This document shows positions 25,669 through 34,068 of a stretch of 64,000 nt of DNA, piece by piece; within the stretch, counting starts at the first letter, position 1, and each line of letters begins with the position of its first letter. The notes beneath the pieces were generated by a model. That model was not told the origin of the DNA, made no database searches, and saw only the letters and a program-made list of their open reading frames with translations. Position numbers and translations under genes: made by a program. The DNA is from Clostridiaceae bacterium. GTDB lineage: Bacteria > Bacillota > Clostridia > Lachnospirales > Lachnospiraceae. The DNA lies in assembly GCA_910574345.1 (NCBI GenBank), contig CAJSZV010000010.1, positions 124,001 to 188,000 of the forward strand. Direction: 5' to 3'.

Positions 25669-27774
25669 ATGGGGTGGACATTGGAAAGAAAATTGGAATC
25701 CATAAAAAGGCGATTTAGTGGATTAAAAGAAAAACGAATTTTAATTTACGGAACAGGAAGAATAGCGGAAAGGTTATTAGATGCCTTAGCAGGATTTAAA
25801 GTTGTTGGGATAATTGACAGAATCTGCTTTGAGGGAGAATTTAACCTGATTCCAGTTTTGACATGGGATGATCTCCATAGAAATTATGCAGATGTAATCA
25901 TCATTGCAGCATTGAAGAAAAACTATAACATAATATTTGACAGAATTCAATATTATTGCAGTGCTTTGAATATTATTATATATGGGGAAAACGGGCAGAA
26001 TTTAACAGAAGAATATCAATTAAAGTATATAAATCCATCACATGCAAAATATTTTGAAAAGAATGTTTCTGATCTGAAGATGCTTATTGATCAATATGAT
26101 GCCGTAAGCTTTGATTTGTTTGATACACTGGTAATGCGCAGGACGCTGGAAAGGGAAGATGTATTTGGTATTGTAGAGGAAAGAATTAGAAATAAAGGAA
26201 TAGCGATTCCGAATTTTAAGAAAAAGAGATGTGCGGCGCAACATGGAGATGGATGTAACAATATCAATGTGATTTATGAGAATTTAAAAATGAAAGAAGG
26301 AATCAGCGACAGCGAAATCATGATGATTCTTCAGGAAGAAATTGAGTGTGAAGAAAAGTGTATGATTTCAAGAAGAGTTATGGTTGACCTTATGAAGTAT
26401 GCTGTGAGAAGGGGAAAGAAAGTAAGTATTATCGAGGATACATATTTTCCAAAATCAATTATCGAGAGGATTTTGACCAATCTGAATATAACTGGTTATG
26501 AGAAACTATATTTGTCTTCTGAATATAACATGAAAAAGGTGAATTGTATTTTTGACTTATATCAGAAAGATATGGGAAAAAGAAAATGCCTTCATATAGG
26601 TAATGAAAAGCTCACAGATATAATCACATCTCAATATAATAGTATGGATTTATATGGAATTAAGAGTGCATATGAATTACTAAGGATATCAAGTTTAAGA
26701 AAACTTCTTCTTTGCTCTTGCGGAATTGAAAACAGAGTTGTTTTGGGAGGGATGATAGCAGAGATATTTAACAATCCGTTTGCATTGTATCATACATCAG
26801 GAGTTGTAAAAATAACAACGTTTGAGGAATTTTCCATACTGTTTGTTACCCCTATCGTTCTGATCTATTTGCAAAATTTGATTAGGACAATAGAGAAGGA
26901 CAATATAGATGTTATTTTATTTACAGCTAGAGATGGATATTTATTTAAGAAAATTTATGATGCTATTTTTCTAAAAGCAATGAACATTCCGTCTGTTTAT
27001 TTTTTGACATCAAGAAAATTATGTTTGAAGTCAACAATTAGTCTTGAAAAAAATATTTTAGATCTATGCAAGAATTTTTCAACAGAATATGAATCAAAAC
27101 TCTTTTTGGAAGAACTTTTTGAAAAAGATTTGTCCATAGTGATAGATAAACAGAATATAGATGCGGGAAAGATTCTTTCTGTATACAGGAACATTCTGGA
27201 ACAATATTCTAAAAAAATGAGAGAGAATTATTTGATTTATATTAATAAAATTGGTATTAATCAAGGAGAAAAGTATTTGTTTTGTGAATTGAACTCCACA
27301 GGAACAGTGCATGAAGCTTTAAATAAAATATTGAAAATGGAATTGGAAGGATTTTATTTGTATAGGAGAACGGGAGTGAAACCCCGAAATCTTAGTATAG
27401 TCTCTGTTTATGATGACATACATGGCGGAAATATTGACCGATTAAGAGATTTGTTGGAAATTGTGTTTACTTCAGATTTCCCCTCTATTTCTGGGATGAA
27501 TGAAAAAGGGGAGCCTGTTTATTCCTTTGAAAGTAGATCAGAACGGCAACTAAATATGGTCGACAAGATCCATAAATTGATTTTAAGAAATGTACAGGTT
27601 TATGTGAATCTCATAGGAATCGATATAAATATTGGTAAAGAACTGCCGGATATAGTATTAGGGCTTTGTGATAATGTGGAGTTTGAAGCGGAAGCAAAAG
27701 ATTTTGTTAGTCAAACGAATTTGGATGATATGACACAAAAGCGTATTAGTATATTAGATAAAATAGGTGGATGA
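25669..27774 (+). CDS. HAD-superfamily protein (COG5610-like) with N-terminal Rossmann-like domain, copy B
   Basis: A 701-aa paralogue of the upstream gene with the same three-part layout: module (RILIYGTGRIAERLLDAL, VVGIIDRICFEGEF), HAD nucleophile motif VSFDLFDTLVMRR, and the C-terminal domain (VILFTARDGYLFKKIY, LFCELNSTGTVHEALNKIL). Differences from copy A at HAD sites stand out. Copy A has NIISDMYLPA where copy B has SIIEDTYFPK, and copy A has CLHIGDNINSD where copy B has CLHIGNEKLTD, losing the conserved second Asp of HAD motif IV. Copy B may therefore be catalytically impaired in that domain. The start is uncertain: ATG 25669 has only AAGG directly before it. Confidence 0.7.
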   Translation: MGWTLERKLESIKRRFSGLKEKRILIYGTGRIAERLLDALAGFKVVGIIDRICFEGEFNLIPVLTWDDLHRNYADVIIIAALKKNYNIIFDRIQYYCSALNIIIYGENGQNLTEEYQLKYINPSHAKYFEKNVSDLKMLIDQYDAVSFDLFDTLVMRRTLEREDVFGIVEERIRNKGIAIPNFKKKRCAAQHGDGCNNINVIYENLKMKEGISDSEIMMILQEEIECEEKCMISRRVMVDLMKYAVRRGKKVSIIEDTYFPKSIIERILTNLNITGYEKLYLSSEYNMKKVNCIFDLYQKDMGKRKCLHIGNEKLTDIITSQYNSMDLYGIKSAYELLRISSLRKLLLCSCGIENRVVLGGMIAEIFNNPFALYHTSGVVKITTFEEFSILFVTPIVLIYLQNLIRTIEKDNIDVILFTARDGYLFKKIYDAIFLKAMNIPSVYFLTSRKLCLKSTISLEKNILDLCKNFSTEYESKLFLEELFEKDLSIVIDKQNIDAGKILSVYRNILEQYSKKMRENYLIYINKIGINQGEKYLFCELNSTGTVHEALNKILKMELEGFYLYRRTGVKPRNLSIVSVYDDIHGGNIDRLRDLLEIVFTSDFPSISGMNEKGEPVYSFESRSERQLNMVDKIHKLILRNVQVYVNLIGIDINIGKELPDIVLGLCDNVEFEAEAKDFVSQTNLDDMTQKRISILDKIGG

Positions 27775-29216
27775 TAAAAGTGAATATAAGGATTTTGTTT
27801 TTTGGAGCGGGAAAATTAGGGAAGCATTGGATCACATGTTTTAGAGATTGGGGGATGGTGCCTCAGGGAATCCTGGATAATAATAAAGATTTATGGGGAA
27901 GCCTGTGGGAGGGTGTATTAGTTTATGATCCGTCTATGCTTGAAACTTTTAATTTTGATTATATTTTTATTACATGTAAGAGAGAAGCAGAAATATACAG
28001 GCAATTATTAGAATTGGGGGTTGCCAAAAATAAAATTATAGTGGGAAATCATAATATATTAAATCATTTGCTATTTTATGCTGTAAAAGAGATGGCACCT
28101 TCAGTTGGTTTGACAAAAGGAAGAGATGATATTGGTAAAAGAAAAGTTTTATTCGATCTTTATAATGGAATGATTTTGGGCGGTGTGGAGTCGTGGAGCT
28201 ATGCATTAGCAAAGAGTTTATGTGAGAAAGGATATGAAGGCTTGTATTTGACCAGGGATGTCACAACTTCAATGGTTATAGATGAAACATATCCCGTTTT
28301 TATGTTGGAGAATCATAAAATACATTGCGATAAAGATAAGATTGATACATATGTAATGAAAATTATAAATAATCTTCCCTGTACAGTGATATGCAATTTC
28401 CCGCAATATATTTTTTGGTCCGCTTGTATTGTAAAACGGTTATATACTGATCAGATAAGAATCATAGCAGTCCAGCATAGTGATGAGTCATTGTATTATA
28501 GTACATATAATCTTTGGGAAGAATATGTTGATTGTTTTCTTGTAATTAGTTCTCGAATGGAGCAAAGGATCTTGTCTGAGAAAATAGATAGGAATAAAAT
28601 TAACCGTTTGGAATGGGAGATACCATGTGATAGAAATTTGGACAGAGAGTGGGGCGAAAAAAAAATATATTTGCAGATTGGGTATGCAGGAAGAGTAACA
28701 ATCAGCCAGAAGCGAGTGGATTTGTTTTTAGAATTGGCCTTGAAGTTGAAAGAAAAGGGTATAAGGTTTCTGTTAAACATAGCAGGAACAGGAAATTATT
28801 ATGAAAAATTGTGTGAGAGGGTACAGGAAGAAGGATTGCAGGATTGTATAGTCTGTGTAGGGTGTATAGATAGAAAAAATATCCCCAACTTCTGGAAGAA
28901 ACAAGATATTATGATAAGCTGCTCCGAATATGAGGGCCACAGTATTTCCCAATCCGAGGCTATGGCAGAGGGGGCAGTCCCTGTTATCACAGACGTATCC
29001 GGTGCACGTGATGATGTGACAGACGGGTACAATGGATATGTGGTGGATGTAGGTGATATTGATGCTCTTGCGGACAGGATTCAGAAGTTGTATCTTGACC
29101 GGACTAAATTAAAACAGATGAGCATCCGAGCTCATGATACAATCTGTAAACGGCAAAAAGATATGGATCAGACGGTTTTTTGGGATGATTTGATCGGAAA
29201 GGTGTGGCAGGCATGA
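27771..29216 (+). CDS. Family 4 glycosyltransferase with N-terminal Rossmann-like domain
   Basis: A 481-aa protein that overlaps the upstream stop by 4 bp. Residues 5-90 are the shared module (ILFFGAGKLGKHWITCF, PQGILDNNKDLWG). The rest is a GT-B fold of family 4: YNGMILGGVESWSYALAKSL, IGYAGRVTISQKRVDLFLELALKL, FLLNIAGTGNYYEKL, and DIMISCSEYEGHSISQSEAMAEGAVPVITDVSGARDDV, the donor-sugar region. It is the only GT4 here with the module at the front instead of the back. It adds a sugar to the lipid-linked glycan. Confidence 0.9.
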   Translation: MIKVNIRILFFGAGKLGKHWITCFRDWGMVPQGILDNNKDLWGSLWEGVLVYDPSMLETFNFDYIFITCKREAEIYRQLLELGVAKNKIIVGNHNILNHLLFYAVKEMAPSVGLTKGRDDIGKRKVLFDLYNGMILGGVESWSYALAKSLCEKGYEGLYLTRDVTTSMVIDETYPVFMLENHKIHCDKDKIDTYVMKIINNLPCTVICNFPQYIFWSACIVKRLYTDQIRIIAVQHSDESLYYSTYNLWEEYVDCFLVISSRMEQRILSEKIDRNKINRLEWEIPCDRNLDREWGEKKIYLQIGYAGRVTISQKRVDLFLELALKLKEKGIRFLLNIAGTGNYYEKLCERVQEEGLQDCIVCVGCIDRKNIPNFWKKQDIMISCSEYEGHSISQSEAMAEGAVPVITDVSGARDDVTDGYNGYVVDVGDIDALADRIQKLYLDRTKLKQMSIRAHDTICKRQKDMDQTVFWDDLIGKVWQA

Positions 29217-30580
29217 ATAAACATGGGCCAAAGGTGTCGGTTATATTGCCGTCCTTAAATGTGGCGGAATACATAGAAGAGTGTATGGACAGTGTAGTTT
29301 GCCAGACTTTGAAAGAACTGGAGATTATCTGTGTGGATGCAGGTTCCACAGACGGAACAAGAGAAATTTTAGACAGATACGCCAGGGAAGATTCCAGAAT
29401 TACTATTCTTCACAGTGCCAGGAGAAGCTACGGTTACCAGATAAATATGGGATTAAATTATGCCTCAGGTAAATACACGGCTGTCTTGGAGACAGATGAC
29501 TGGATTGAGCAGGATATGTATCAATGCCTGTATGAATGTGCAGAGGTCAGAGAACTTGATTATGCAGCTGCGGATTTTGATATGTTTTGGCAGCTGCAAA
29601 CCGGGGAATGTTATTTTGTCAGACAATATTTGTTCAGAAAAGAAGGACAGGATTGGTACGGCAAAGTATTGAATTCTGATCAGCTTGCCACATTGAGGGC
29701 CTCGGATTATGTGTTATGGAAAGGAATTTATAACAGAAAGTTTCTGGATGATAACCAGATTAGGTTTCATGAATCGCCGGGAGCGGCATTTCAGGATATG
29801 GGATTTTTACAGCAGGTGAAAACGTATGCAAGAAAAGCCATATATCTTGACCGAAGTTTTTACAGATACAGACAGAACAGGCAAAACGCTTCTTCGGGTG
29901 CGCTGGAAGGCCTGGGATACTATGAGAATGAATTTCGTTGGATTAGCGAAGATTTGAAACTGCCTTGTATTTTAAAAGGGTTTCATAAAAAATATTATTA
30001 TTTTACCATGAGTATTTCACTGATTACCAAATATGAGCAGATTTTGGAAAGCCTGAACGGTGACTGGCAGGATGAGAGGCTTCAGGTTCCCTACGAATGG
30101 TTCCGCATTCAGGTGTTGGATGCCATGGAATGTAAATTTTTAGAAGAGTCCATGTATGGAGAAGAGCAGTGGAAATGTCTGAATCTTTTGATTGAATCTC
30201 AGGAACTTCATGCCCAGTATATACAGGATAAAGAAGAAAAAAGCAAATGTCAGGTACGAGAGTTTATCAATACCATAAATAACCGATCCATAGTGATCTT
30301 TGGATGCGGAATATGGGGAATACGATTGATGAATTTTTGTGATCGCAGTCAGATGAATATCCTTGCCTTTTGTGATAACAATCCATCACTTCACGGAGAA
30401 AGGAAGTTTGGCTTTCCAATTATTTCCCCTGATGAATTGAAGAAGAAGGTCAATGATAAAAATCAGGCTGTAATATTGGCAATGAAAAACGGACGTGAGG
30501 AAGTATTTGAGCAATTGATTGAAATGGGAATTGAAGCAAGCGCAATAATAGACTGTATACCAGAAAAAATACTAAAATAG
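29213..30580 (+). CDS. Family 2 glycosyltransferase with C-terminal Rossmann-like domain, paralogue 1
   Basis: A 455-aa protein. The ATG at 29213 overlaps the previous stop (ATGA) and has GGAAAGGTG upstream; a GTG lies 9 bp earlier. The GT2 domain (VSVILPSLNVAEYIEECMDSVVCQTLKELEIICVDAGSTDGT) has VLETDDWIEQDMY as the DxD segment and HESPGAAFQDMGF, a segment repeated in the next gene. From about residue 360 comes the shared module (SIVIFGCGIWGIRLMNFC, ILAFCDNNPSLHG). It shares sequence along its whole length with the following gene. Confidence 0.9.
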   Translation: MNKHGPKVSVILPSLNVAEYIEECMDSVVCQTLKELEIICVDAGSTDGTREILDRYAREDSRITILHSARRSYGYQINMGLNYASGKYTAVLETDDWIEQDMYQCLYECAEVRELDYAAADFDMFWQLQTGECYFVRQYLFRKEGQDWYGKVLNSDQLATLRASDYVLWKGIYNRKFLDDNQIRFHESPGAAFQDMGFLQQVKTYARKAIYLDRSFYRYRQNRQNASSGALEGLGYYENEFRWISEDLKLPCILKGFHKKYYYFTMSISLITKYEQILESLNGDWQDERLQVPYEWFRIQVLDAMECKFLEESMYGEEQWKCLNLLIESQELHAQYIQDKEEKSKCQVREFINTINNRSIVIFGCGIWGIRLMNFCDRSQMNILAFCDNNPSLHGERKFGFPIISPDELKKKVNDKNQAVILAMKNGREEVFEQLIEMGIEASAIIDCIPEKILK

Positions 30581-30597
30581 ATAACCGGAGGTACACC

Positions 30598-31971
30598 ATG
30601 CCCAAGATTTCCATCATTATGCCATCCTTAAACGTGGCAGCATATATTCGTGAATGTATAGAAAGTGTCATAAACCAAACCATAACCGATATTGAAATTT
30701 TATGTATAGATGCTGGTTCCACAGACGGAACTCTTGAGATTTTGGAGGAATATGCAATCAAAGATTCCCGTATTCGTCTGATCAAGTCTGATAAAAAAAG
30801 TTACGGATATCAAATTAACACAGGCATAGACATGGCTATGGGGGAATACTTAGGGATTGTGGAGACAGACGACTGTATAGAACCTGATATGTACGAGGTA
30901 TTATACAGGACAGCCATAGAACACGATCTTGACTATGCGAAAGCAGGTTTTTATACCATGGTCACGCCATGTGAAGGAGAGCAGTATCTTCTTGAAAGCC
31001 CTATAGCTGATACAGGCCGTATCATTTCTTTTCAGTATTTTCTTGAAAAAGAGCTGTCCCCTGACATCTACATATGGAACGGTATTTACCGCTTATCCTT
31101 TTTGAGAGAATTTCATATCAGACTCAATGAAAGTCCGGGTGCGGCATTCCAGGACTGCGGTTTTCGATATCTTGTGGATATGAATCTGAGAAGGGGAATG
31201 TTCATCGACAGGCTGTTTTATAAATACCGGAGAGATAATGCGGCTTCATCTACCTACAATCCGAAATTCGCTGATTTTAACCTGGCGGAATGCAGGTATA
31301 TTCGAAAACGAATGGAGGATCAGGGGATAACAGACAGAGCCAGGCGAGCTTTTATGGCCAGAGAGACTGTTATGATGGCTCTGTCACCATACACTACCTT
31401 CAGGGAACACAGCCAGCCGGATGAAAGAATCCTGGCAGCACTCAATGCTTTTCGGGAGATCATTACATGTGATAGGGAACAGGGGCTATTAAGACAAAGT
31501 GAGATGCAGATAGAGCAATGGATCGAGATGCGTTTATTTACAGAGAATCCGGAGGCTTATGAAGATTATATTGGTGTTAAGGCAAAGGCTCACTATGATA
31601 TCTATGGGGACTTTGTCCGGGACATGGCTGAAAAAGAACAGATCGTAGTGTTTGGAACGGGAAAAGTAGCAAGATTTGCCTTGTGTCTTCTGAAAATGAA
31701 CCGGCTTGATAATATTGTGGCAGTCTGTGACAATAATATGGAAAAATGGGGCAGTACTTATAAAGGATATCAGGTTCTGCCGCCTTTAGAGGCCATAACC
31801 AGGTATCCACAGGCTTATTATCTGATTGCAAACAGGACATGCCCGGAGGTGATTACACAGCAGCTGAAAGGCAGCAGAATAGAGAGCGCACGTATGTCCG
31901 TATACAGACTGCCGTTAAACGCATTTGGAAGCACAAATTTATTTATGAGACAAGGGCCGACAGGGGAATAA
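30598..31971 (+). CDS. Family 2 glycosyltransferase with C-terminal Rossmann-like domain, paralogue 2
   Basis: A 457-aa paralogue of the previous gene: ISIIMPSLNVAAYIRECIESVINQTITDIEILCIDAGSTDGT, IVETDDCIEPDMYEVLY, NESPGAAFQDCGF. The module begins near residue 348 (IVVFGTGKVARFALCLL, IVAVCDNNMEKWG). The RBS GGAGG is well placed. The ETDD segment probably binds the metal and nucleotide sugar. Directly after its stop a 160-bp stretch in the +1 frame still looks protein-like (see 32003-32137). Confidence 0.9.
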   Translation: MPKISIIMPSLNVAAYIRECIESVINQTITDIEILCIDAGSTDGTLEILEEYAIKDSRIRLIKSDKKSYGYQINTGIDMAMGEYLGIVETDDCIEPDMYEVLYRTAIEHDLDYAKAGFYTMVTPCEGEQYLLESPIADTGRIISFQYFLEKELSPDIYIWNGIYRLSFLREFHIRLNESPGAAFQDCGFRYLVDMNLRRGMFIDRLFYKYRRDNAASSTYNPKFADFNLAECRYIRKRMEDQGITDRARRAFMARETVMMALSPYTTFREHSQPDERILAALNAFREIITCDREQGLLRQSEMQIEQWIEMRLFTENPEAYEDYIGVKAKAHYDIYGDFVRDMAEKEQIVVFGTGKVARFALCLLKMNRLDNIVAVCDNNMEKWGSTYKGYQVLPPLEAITRYPQAYYLIANRTCPEVITQQLKGSRIESARMSVYRLPLNAFGSTNLFMRQGPTGE

Positions 31972-32002
31972 AACAAGAATTAATTTTTTAGACGGATACA
32001 AG

Positions 32003-32137
32003 GTGGCTGTATATTCTGATGGAACTGCTGAATTGCTTTTAAAGGAAACGGATGAAGCAATAGAGGAGCCGCAGATAAGAAAGGTGCTTTTAAATAGGAT
32101 AAGAGATAAAGTGACTGTTTGCAATAATGAAATATAA
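32003..32137 (+). CDS. Possible small ORF or frameshifted tail without a clear start
   Basis: Between the GT2 gene and the methyltransferase gene the +1 frame is open from 31949 to a TAA at 32135 and reads as a plausible soluble peptide (DGYKVAVYSDGTAELLLKE, IRKVLLNRIRDKV). There is no ATG and no RBS; GTG 32003 is the first usable start, giving 44 aa. It may be a remnant, or an extension of the upstream protein lost by a frameshift near its last codons, where there is a GGGG run. It may also be chance. Confidence 0.3.
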   Translation: MAVYSDGTAELLLKETDEAIEEPQIRKVLLNRIRDKVTVCNNEI

Positions 32138-32158
32138 GATTTTGTGGAGTAAAGTTAA

Positions 32159-34054
32159 ATGGTAGAAGAACAATATTTGAAGCAGCTGCCAAAAGCAATT
32201 GTACAGTGGTATGAAGTAAAGAAAGGGAGCAGGGCCGCATGTCTTACAGCTGGTTGTGGAAACAGCGTGCTGATAGCAGAAGCGCTTGAAGAAAGAGGGA
32301 TATATGTAGACAGAATTCCTCTTGATAAAATAGAATGTCTGAGAGAATATAAGGGAGAAAGAAAACATGATTATATAGATGATAGGGAATCGGAAAAGAA
32401 AATTTATGATTATGTCCTTGCCATAGATGTAATTGAGTATACCCAGGATGCAGGGGAAGTTTTAAGATATATCAGAGGGTTATTAAAGTCAGACGGAAAA
32501 CTTCTCCTGGCGGCAGATAATCGTCTGGGGATCCGCTATTTCTGCGGTGATCGGGATTCTTTTACCTGCAAGAACTATGACGGTATTGAAAATTACAAAC
32601 ATTTACTTTCCTGGGAACGGGAGACCATGAACGGGAGGGCATATTCCAAGGCGGAGCTGACACGTTTTCTTGAGAAAGCGGGATTTTATGGACATCGCTT
32701 TTTTTCCGTATTCCCAAGGATAGAGAATCCCCAGATTCTTCTGGCAGAGGATTACGAGCCTAATGAAGCCCTTGATATTCGGGTGTTTCCTGAGTATAAC
32801 AATCCTGATACGGTATTTCTTTTTGAGGAAGAGCTGTATCCGGATCTGATTGAGAATAAACTTCTTCATCCCATGGCGAACGGTTTTTTTGTAGAATGTC
32901 CCCTTAATTCAGACTATGTACCGGTAAACCAGGTTACTCTTTCCGGTGAACGGGGAGAAGAAAATGCTATGGCTACGGTGATACGCAGCGACGGTGTGGT
33001 GGAAAAGCGTGCGCTGTATCCTGCCGGCAGGAAAAGGCTGAGGCAGCTTTTGGAGAACCATGAATATCTGTCCGCTCATGGAGTCAAACTGATTGACACA
33101 AAACAGAAAGAGGATTCCATAGTCATGCCTTATGTGTCGGGAATCCCGGCAACAGACTATTTTCGTGAGTTGCTAAAACAGGATAAGGAGACTTTTTTGC
33201 AGCAGCTTGATGCTTTTTGGGATATCGTAATGCACTCTGGAACACCTGTGGATTATGATGGGACAGACCGGGATTTGGCTGAATCAGGAAAGGAAATGTA
33301 CTGTAAGGATAAAGCTTCCGGAGATAAACAGAAAAGAACTGCGCCGGACATCAAGGGAGAAAAGGAAGCCCTTGGCGTTATTCTGAAAAGGGGATATCCG
33401 GATTTGGTATCTCTGAATTGTTTTTATATTGATGGAGAATTTGTGTTTTACGACCAGGAGATGTATCTGGAAAATGTGCCGGCCAAAGCAATCATGTATC
33501 GGACCATAGAATTTATTTACAAATTTCATGATCAGCTTGATGCAGTCCTTCCCAGGGATGAGCTTTTTGAGCGGTATGGGATGATTAAGTACAAGGCTTT
33601 GTATGATAAAGTTATCACCAGCTTTTTGAATATGCTGCGCCGGGATGATGAGCTTTCTGATTATTTCCGGGAAGGAAGAAGAGAATATGGAACTGTTTTG
33701 GAAAACCGCAGGAGGATGAATTATTCTGAGAAAGAGTATTCTTTGATTTTTAAAGATATTTTTCATGACATAGAAGGGCGCAGGCTGTATCTTTTCGGTT
33801 CCGGGAAATATGCACAGCGTTTTCGTGAAAAATATGGGACGGTTTATTCTATAACCGGATATTTGGATAATGATGAAGAGCGCTGGGGGACAGAGATGGA
33901 CGGGATTTTGATATCAGCTCCTGCCATATTAAAGGAGATAAAACCGGAAGAGTACAAAGTGATGATTTGTATAAAAAACTACCTGCCTGTGGTGAGACAG
34001 CTTCAAAAAGAGGGAATTCGTAATTTCAGTGTATACGATCCTGATGCGGATTAG
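32159..34054 (+). CDS. SAM-dependent methyltransferase with kinase-like middle region and C-terminal Rossmann-like domain
   Basis: A 631-aa protein. Residues about 1-200 are a class I methyltransferase: ACLTAGCGNSVLIAEAL, YDYVLAIDVIEYTQDAGEVLRYIRGLLKSDGKLLLAADNRLGIRYF. The middle (about 245-465) has a pattern like a small-molecule kinase catalytic loop: PDLVSLNCFYIDGEFVFYDQEM, i.e. D-x4-N then D-x-E. Residues about 540-630 are the shared module (LYLFGSGKYAQRFRE, ITGYLDNDEERWG). The layout recalls the methyltransferase-kinase WbdD that caps O-antigen chains, but this is analogy only. The next gene is a paralogue. Confidence 0.75.
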   Translation: MVEEQYLKQLPKAIVQWYEVKKGSRAACLTAGCGNSVLIAEALEERGIYVDRIPLDKIECLREYKGERKHDYIDDRESEKKIYDYVLAIDVIEYTQDAGEVLRYIRGLLKSDGKLLLAADNRLGIRYFCGDRDSFTCKNYDGIENYKHLLSWERETMNGRAYSKAELTRFLEKAGFYGHRFFSVFPRIENPQILLAEDYEPNEALDIRVFPEYNNPDTVFLFEEELYPDLIENKLLHPMANGFFVECPLNSDYVPVNQVTLSGERGEENAMATVIRSDGVVEKRALYPAGRKRLRQLLENHEYLSAHGVKLIDTKQKEDSIVMPYVSGIPATDYFRELLKQDKETFLQQLDAFWDIVMHSGTPVDYDGTDRDLAESGKEMYCKDKASGDKQKRTAPDIKGEKEALGVILKRGYPDLVSLNCFYIDGEFVFYDQEMYLENVPAKAIMYRTIEFIYKFHDQLDAVLPRDELFERYGMIKYKALYDKVITSFLNMLRRDDELSDYFREGRREYGTVLENRRRMNYSEKEYSLIFKDIFHDIEGRRLYLFGSGKYAQRFREKYGTVYSITGYLDNDEERWGTEMDGILISAPAILKEIKPEEYKVMICIKNYLPVVRQLQKEGIRNFSVYDPDAD

Positions 34055-34068
34055 GAGGGATTGATAAG

